Assembly: GCA_964036295.1 (NCBI GenBank) | Contig: OZ038463.1 | Coordinates: 744,001-808,000 of the forward strand | Source of the DNA: Plumapathes pennacea | Lineage: Eukaryota; Cnidaria; Anthozoa; Antipatharia; Myriopathidae | Length of the DNA stretch: 64,000 nucleotides | Direction: 5' to 3' | Shown here: positions 59,326 to 64,000 of the stretch, piece by piece | Numbering within the stretch: position 1 is the first letter of the stretch | Layout: each line of letters begins with the position of its first letter | Notes under the pieces: model-generated | Seen by the model: only the letters and a program-made list of their open reading frames with translations | Told to the model about the DNA's origin: nothing | Database searches by the model: none | Position numbers and translations under genes: made by a program

Positions 59326-61126
59326 ATGGCGACTGGACACTTCAGAAGTTACGTGTGGGATCCCGTTCTGATAACCTCACAGATCGTCTCTTTACAGTGT
59401 ACTTTCTACTTATTTCTGGGAGTATGGATATTTTTCCTTGATTACTGCACAAGTTCTACGCGCTCTTTGGATCAAATCTTCGAATACAAGGTCAGTGACG
59501 GTACATTTTTACGATATCCGATTCAGTTTGCGTTTCGTTTACTGTGCGTGGCGGCAGTTTTAGCGCCAAAGTGAATAAATGATCAAAGCTATAACTGATA
59601 CCATACCTAGCTAGTCATATAGAAATATGATTACCACAGACACTAAACTGAATGTTCAAGACATGCCAGTCGTTGTGAAACACAGCTGCTTTGATATAAC
59701 ATGCACTGTTCATATTCACTACGTTGTTTGTGTTATTTTGCCATGTTACTGTTAATGTTCAAACTCAAATGATTTTCATACCGGCTTCTAGTTTCAATCT
59801 TATAGCTGTGGTTGTATTAATACCTTTATAATGCTATTATTTTCAAATCACATTACAACTTTGTCTCCGCAGGAACTGAATATCTCCTCACTAAAAGGCA
59901 AAATCACCATGAGTGCATTCTGTCTGAATGCTTTGACAGGGTATGTGTGTCAGCATTTTACTAAGTAAATACAGTGTGGCTCATGTGGAGGCCAAGTGGC
60001 CAGTTATTTGGGGGGAGGGGGGGGGCTTAGCTCAGCTACAATCAACTTCAAATACCACAGCTTTCTTATGACAGGAAATATAGCAGCTGTAGTTGCAAAA
60101 AATCAACCCTGTGTTTCACATTAAATATACCTCCAGTGTTTTGTCCAGAAAAGGAGGAACTACTTTCTTCGAAAGCTGCTGTTTTGTAACACAGGGTGGT
60201 TGCTTGTTGAAGATCAAAACAAATACCAACAGCAAGCCTCGAAGGTGCATGATCATTGTTGTCCACAAGAGGTGGTCACTTATAAGAGATTTCACTATTA
60301 GTAACCAATCAGGATTTTAGTTAGGTGGTCACTAATTTATTGTGTACTTTTTCTGTATGCTTTTGTCATGCAGGGCTGCTGCACTTTGGGTTATTGTCAG
60401 AAGATCTAAACAGGTAAGGCAGGAGCTGCACTAGCAGTATATACTTTATCCCTTTTACTCCCAGATGTGATCAACTTATGCTCTCAGATCTAATACAATT
60501 TGGACCCATCTAGTTTATCTTGTGGCCATGTGACATCCTATTATATGCTCCAATAAAATGTCAAGATTGCAAAAGGATAATTCAAACACTTCATCTGCAC
60601 TATTTCTGATTGATATATACTGTATTTTATATATTCCATGAAGAACAGCAAAGTTTCTGTTACATGTTGAGATTCATGTTTTTTTTATTTCAGTTCCCAT
60701 CATAATAATATTATTAAATATAATAATATAAATTATTTATGTCAGTTGCAAAAACAGTGTAGTTATTTAATAAATTCCTTATTAACCAAGCTTGATGGTC
60801 AGTTTATACCGAGGAACATTTTGCCCTCTGTCTGTACAAAGACCTGGTATAGCACTTATACATACTCCACACACTCCTTGTGATCTGTTGTTTGCTGTTC
60901 TCATGAACCCTGTGTTTTCTTTCAGTGTTTGGACTTTGCAGCGACGGCACACTTGTTTCACCTGTTGTTTTGTTGTGTTTATGCTGGATTCCCTGCGAGC
61001 TGGTCGTGGTGGCTGGTAAATTTGGCTTGTATGGCACTTATGGCAGTCATTGGAGAATTTGTGTGTATGAGAACTGAACTAAAAGCCATCCCTGTGAGTG
61101 TTATGTCTGTAAAATCATCAGTGTAA
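59326..61126 (+). CDS. SYS1: SYS1, Golgi-localised integral membrane protein
   Basis: Four exons: 59326-59490, 59873-59940, 60374-60413, 60926-61126; phases agree and the product is 157 residues (human 156). It starts MATGHFRSYVWDPVLITSQI, closely matching the family N terminus, and keeps SLDQIFEY, LNALTG, RRSKQCLDF, HLLFCC, SWWLVNLACMALMAVIGEF and CMRTELK. Four hydrophobic segments are predicted (about 13-40, 66-88, 96-118, 122-142). By family knowledge it sits in trans-Golgi membranes and recruits ARFRP1, upstream of ARL1/golgin tethering. An in-frame ATG at 59275 would add 17 residues not seen in the family, so 59326 is preferred. A GTGAGT at about 61093 could be a donor but reading through gives a family-like C terminus. 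Confidence 0.95.
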
Positions 61127-62977
61127 GATCCATGGACTGAACCAATAATTGTGGGATCAGAGTTATTTGTACAAGAAAAATGAAAATATTCTTTGCTCCA
61201 TCTTCCAAGTCAAGCTTCCAAGCTGTCAGGAAGGACTTAGGACCAAAGCTCCACTTGGCTTGCCAAAGAACAGTATCAGAGAAATAGGTGTATATATTTG
61301 ATGGATTGACACTTTTCAACAGGCCTTCTTGAAATTGTGCCACCCTTAATCTCTGTTGCTTCAGATGGAAATAGCAGCAAGAAATAGTTATAGAAATACC
61401 AAATTTGAGGTAAGGTTCAAGTTTAGCATCACATGATTTGAAACAGGAAAACAAACAATGAAGCTAAAATGTTATTGTTTTTGATAACCACTCTATGCTA
61501 GAATGCATGTAAGACAGGCAGTTTTATTCTCATCTAACAAGATTGCTCACTGCCAAAGGTGTGACAACAATAGCTGTTATTGCAGTTGAGTCTGCAGTCC
61601 AATATTCTTTTGTTTTCGAGGCATGTAAACAAGTCTTTTGGGTCAATACAATGCTGAAATGACCCATTTACCTTGTTTTTTTATGTCAAACTACTGACAT
61701 CTGCAAAATTTGTAGAAAGGGTCCACATTAATTTGAACTACTTGAACCTGTAATGCATTAATCTACTTAAACCTGTAATGCATTGAATGTAATGTTTGTG
61801 CATTGTACAATACTCACACACTTTCAAAACAAACCTGAAAGGACTGGAGAAACATTATCTTGATTTTATCAAACAACGGAATTAAGTATCGATATTATGA
61901 CAGAAATATCCAATAAATGATTTAAAAGAGGTTAGGATCTGAGAGACTCGTACTTTAGCAGCAAGAAACAGAAAACCCACCCAGACAGCGGACAGACAGA
62001 CAGACAGAAGTGGACTCCTTGAACTTGCGTACGAACGAAAACGTTCGTAAGTATAATTTACGCATCGGAACAATGACTTACCCCCGTTGTTGAACGGAGA
62101 AATTCGCAATACAATATGACGCAATGGACTGGACGTCAATTAATATGTGAACGCAAGCTGTCAGTACTCAATTGAGACGACCCAAGCAATGGACAATGAT
62201 ATGTTCCCTCTAACTTTCGTTAACAACTTCAGCGTGAAAGGCGACTGTGCTAACCGCTATGCTATGCTTTAATGAATTACTCCTAAAAACAGTAATTTAC
62301 TAGTAGGCTACCGCGGCTCTCTCTCTCTCTTCTCCCATAGTCGCCCTGCTCCCCGAATTGTGCGGTTTCTCTTGTAAAGGGCTCACGAGGATATATAAAG
62401 AAATGTATGATATTGATTGAATAGTTTGGGCGCCCTGGGTGACTTGGGGTGGAGGATGCCTCGGAGCCGGGCAACGCCGTTTTCTCCACATAAAGAGGAC
62501 CAATCACACGCAATTATTACCTGCTGGGGTTCGAGGGAAATCAATCCAATCCGTAAAACACACAGAAAACCAAAATATCCTTACTTTCAATGAAGCTTTA
62601 TTTATTCTTTTACTTATTAGATATCTAGCATTATAAATAAAACGGAATGTTACTCCATGAGAGAGCTAGTTTTAACCTTATGTGTCGAACAAAAAAGAAA
62701 CAACTAAGCCTTGATTCACCAGTAAGCTACCACTTTCACTCTTTGCAAATCCACTGATATCAAAGCGAGCTTGAATCATGTTATTGATTAAATACGTCAG
62801 TCATTCAAGCACTCCACAAATTAGAGTGTTTTATAAAATGCTATATACAAATTTCAAATATTTCTGACTGCATATTTATTAATCAAATAGTCATATTTAA
62901 CGCCTTTCCACTTTTCTGAAAATAACCTGCAGTTGTTTTCTAGTTCAATGTTAACTTTTGTGGTGGGGTCACTTCGG
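61127..62977. other. Spacer: SYS1 3' region and flank of the ankyrin gene
   Basis: No gene is supported. The stretch includes the probable SYS1 3' UTR. A tRNA-A-box-like fragment (minus strand TAGCATAGCGGTTAGCACAG) is at about 62240-62265. A (CT)n run near 62320 and the tandem phrase ACCTGTAATGCATT near 61745-61785 were seen. The last part (up to 62977) is presumably 3' UTR of the minus-strand gene. Confidence 0.4.
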
Positions 62978-63570
62978 CTACACAGCAGGCGTTTCTCCAT
63001 CTACAGAGAAAATAAAACAAGGAAAACATGATGTGTTCCTCGAGATCACACGTGAACCGTACAGCGGCATCTCACACTAAATTTAGACGTAACAGTGGAA
63101 ACGAATACGTTTTTCGTTTAAAAACGCAAACCTTGTTGCGTTTTCATACCCCGTTTCCACACGAAAACGATGCATCAAATTCATTGTAAGCACAACATTT
63201 TAAAGACTCCCTTCGAGTGGAAAAAAATTAAAGCTTTCGTGTAGTGGTGAATTTTGAGTCATGTGACCTGCAAAGGGCCAATCAGCACGTCCATCAAAGA
63301 GTATCGCCAAGATTCCTTTGAAAACGGACGGTCGCAACAGCTGAAGCTAGTAAATTGATCAAACTTTCAATCAGATCGCATTACCCAAAACCTTGGCTTT
63401 TGTCGTTCAGACGTTCGTGTATAAGAATAGTAAAAAAGAACAATCCTTACTTCTTTAGAGCGCCAACAGCTGTGTCCCTTACAAGAGTTGACGAATTGGT
63501 GCAAAGTCTTACCTGTGTTTACTAATGTTGTATCTGCTCCCTTGTGAACAAGTAGATTCTTCATGTCAAC
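62978..63570 (-). CDS. 3' end of an ankyrin-repeat protein gene (partial)
   Basis: Two minus-strand exons: 63513-63570 and 62978-63000 (stop TAG at 62978-62980). The first follows an ACAATAG acceptor and ends AACACAG/GTAAGA in phase 1; the second follows CTCTGTAG. Joined, they encode VDMKNLLVHKGADTTLVNTD followed by GETPAV and stop. LLVHKGADTTLVNTDGETP fits the second helix and loop of an ankyrin repeat (LLxxGADxxxxNxxGxTP). Upstream exons were not found and probably lie beyond the right edge. The protein ends within or right after this repeat, and the family member cannot be named. Confidence 0.6.
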
Positions 63571-64000
63571 CTATTGTCAACAACAAATCAAACAATTCGA
63601 TTCATTGGAAGCCAATGACACAGGAATGGCGTTTTAAGGTATAACCACAGTAAAGAAGCAGATCCGTCAGAATCAATCTATTGTGTTGTATTGATTCCAT
63701 GTTGTTCAAGCTCGACCAAGGACATTCCCCTTCCAATTTTTTCGCAACCTTCGAAACAAACCGTACAAATGACTCTTTGTTTGAGAAAAATATTCCAGTA
63801 TCGAGGACTGTAATAGACTTAGTCCGTAATTATCATGATATTGTTTTGATATTTGACAATCTGACTGATACCCAGACAAAATCCGCTTTAAATATAAATT
63901 ATCACTGTATAACCACTTAAAGGTACGTTTCCTTTATAGATAGTTGGAAGAATTAAAAGTACGATGATGTAGAGAGTGTGGCGGGTTAGCCACATGTCTC
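63571..64000. other. Right edge, probably intron of the ankyrin-repeat gene
   Basis: No further exon with convincing acceptor and donor sites was seen on the minus strand. The plus-strand open frame at 63681-63920 has no recognisable features. Confidence 0.35.

Noticed and set aside
62230..62280. tRNA gene candidate (TAGCATAGCGGTTAGCAC on the minus strand)
   Set aside because: Only an A-box-like string is present; no B box or acceptor stem was found, so at most a decayed SINE.
1..64000. CRISPR arrays, bacterial operons, riboswitches
   Set aside because: The tandem repeats lack regular unique spacers, and gene structure is clearly intron-containing eukaryotic.

Overview
This is eukaryotic nuclear DNA: split genes with GT-AG introns, AT-rich spacers, microsatellites and many short mobile elements. 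Single-exon class A GPCRs, a compact intron-rich ATP9 gene and several families of short inverted-repeat elements suggest an invertebrate, most likely an anthozoan cnidarian such as a stony coral. That placement is an inference from gene style; no species marker is present.

Layout, left to right. (1) 98-1340, plus strand: the 3' part of a small gene whose product carries an eIF4E-binding motif and resembles vertebrate C8orf88. (2) 3160-4935: a diverged satellite array with a palindrome in each unit. (3) 6845-31964, minus strand: a complete ATP9B-type P4-ATPase gene. I rebuilt 34 coding exons from splice sites with reading phase agreeing at every junction, giving about 1123 residues. (4) Inside its 6.3-kb intron 16, on the opposite strand, lie two related intronless GPCR genes: one intact (21472-22608) and one broken by a triplicated 44-bp unit (18559-19794). 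(5) 32600-38100: a locally duplicated block containing one intact single-exon forkhead gene (37406-38098, minus) and a decayed fragment of another copy. (6) 39605-44106: a complete Ty3/gypsy LTR retrotransposon with apparently identical LTRs and a 5-bp target duplication. (7) 44670-49848: a probable TTAA-flanked DNA transposon carrying two younger nested elements. (8) 50040-50540: a forkhead pseudogene. (9) 52721-59145, minus: WRNIP1, 6 exons, about 616 residues. (10) 59326-61126, plus: SYS1, 4 exons, 157 residues, divergent from WRNIP1 across a 180-bp gap. (11) 62978-63570, minus: the last two coding exons of an ankyrin-repeat gene that continues past the window.

The host genes do not form an operon or a single pathway. 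ATP9B (lipid flipping in endosome/Golgi membranes) and SYS1 (Golgi membrane trafficking) act in the same cell compartment, but the sequence gives no evidence of linked regulation. WRNIP1 and SYS1 probably share a bidirectional promoter. The most unusual signals are two tandem repeats that have copied a real splice site of the gene they sit in (WRNIP1 exon-4 donor, ATP9B exon-26 acceptor), and a mobile element family whose ends are long G/C homopolymers bounded by 8-9-bp target duplications.
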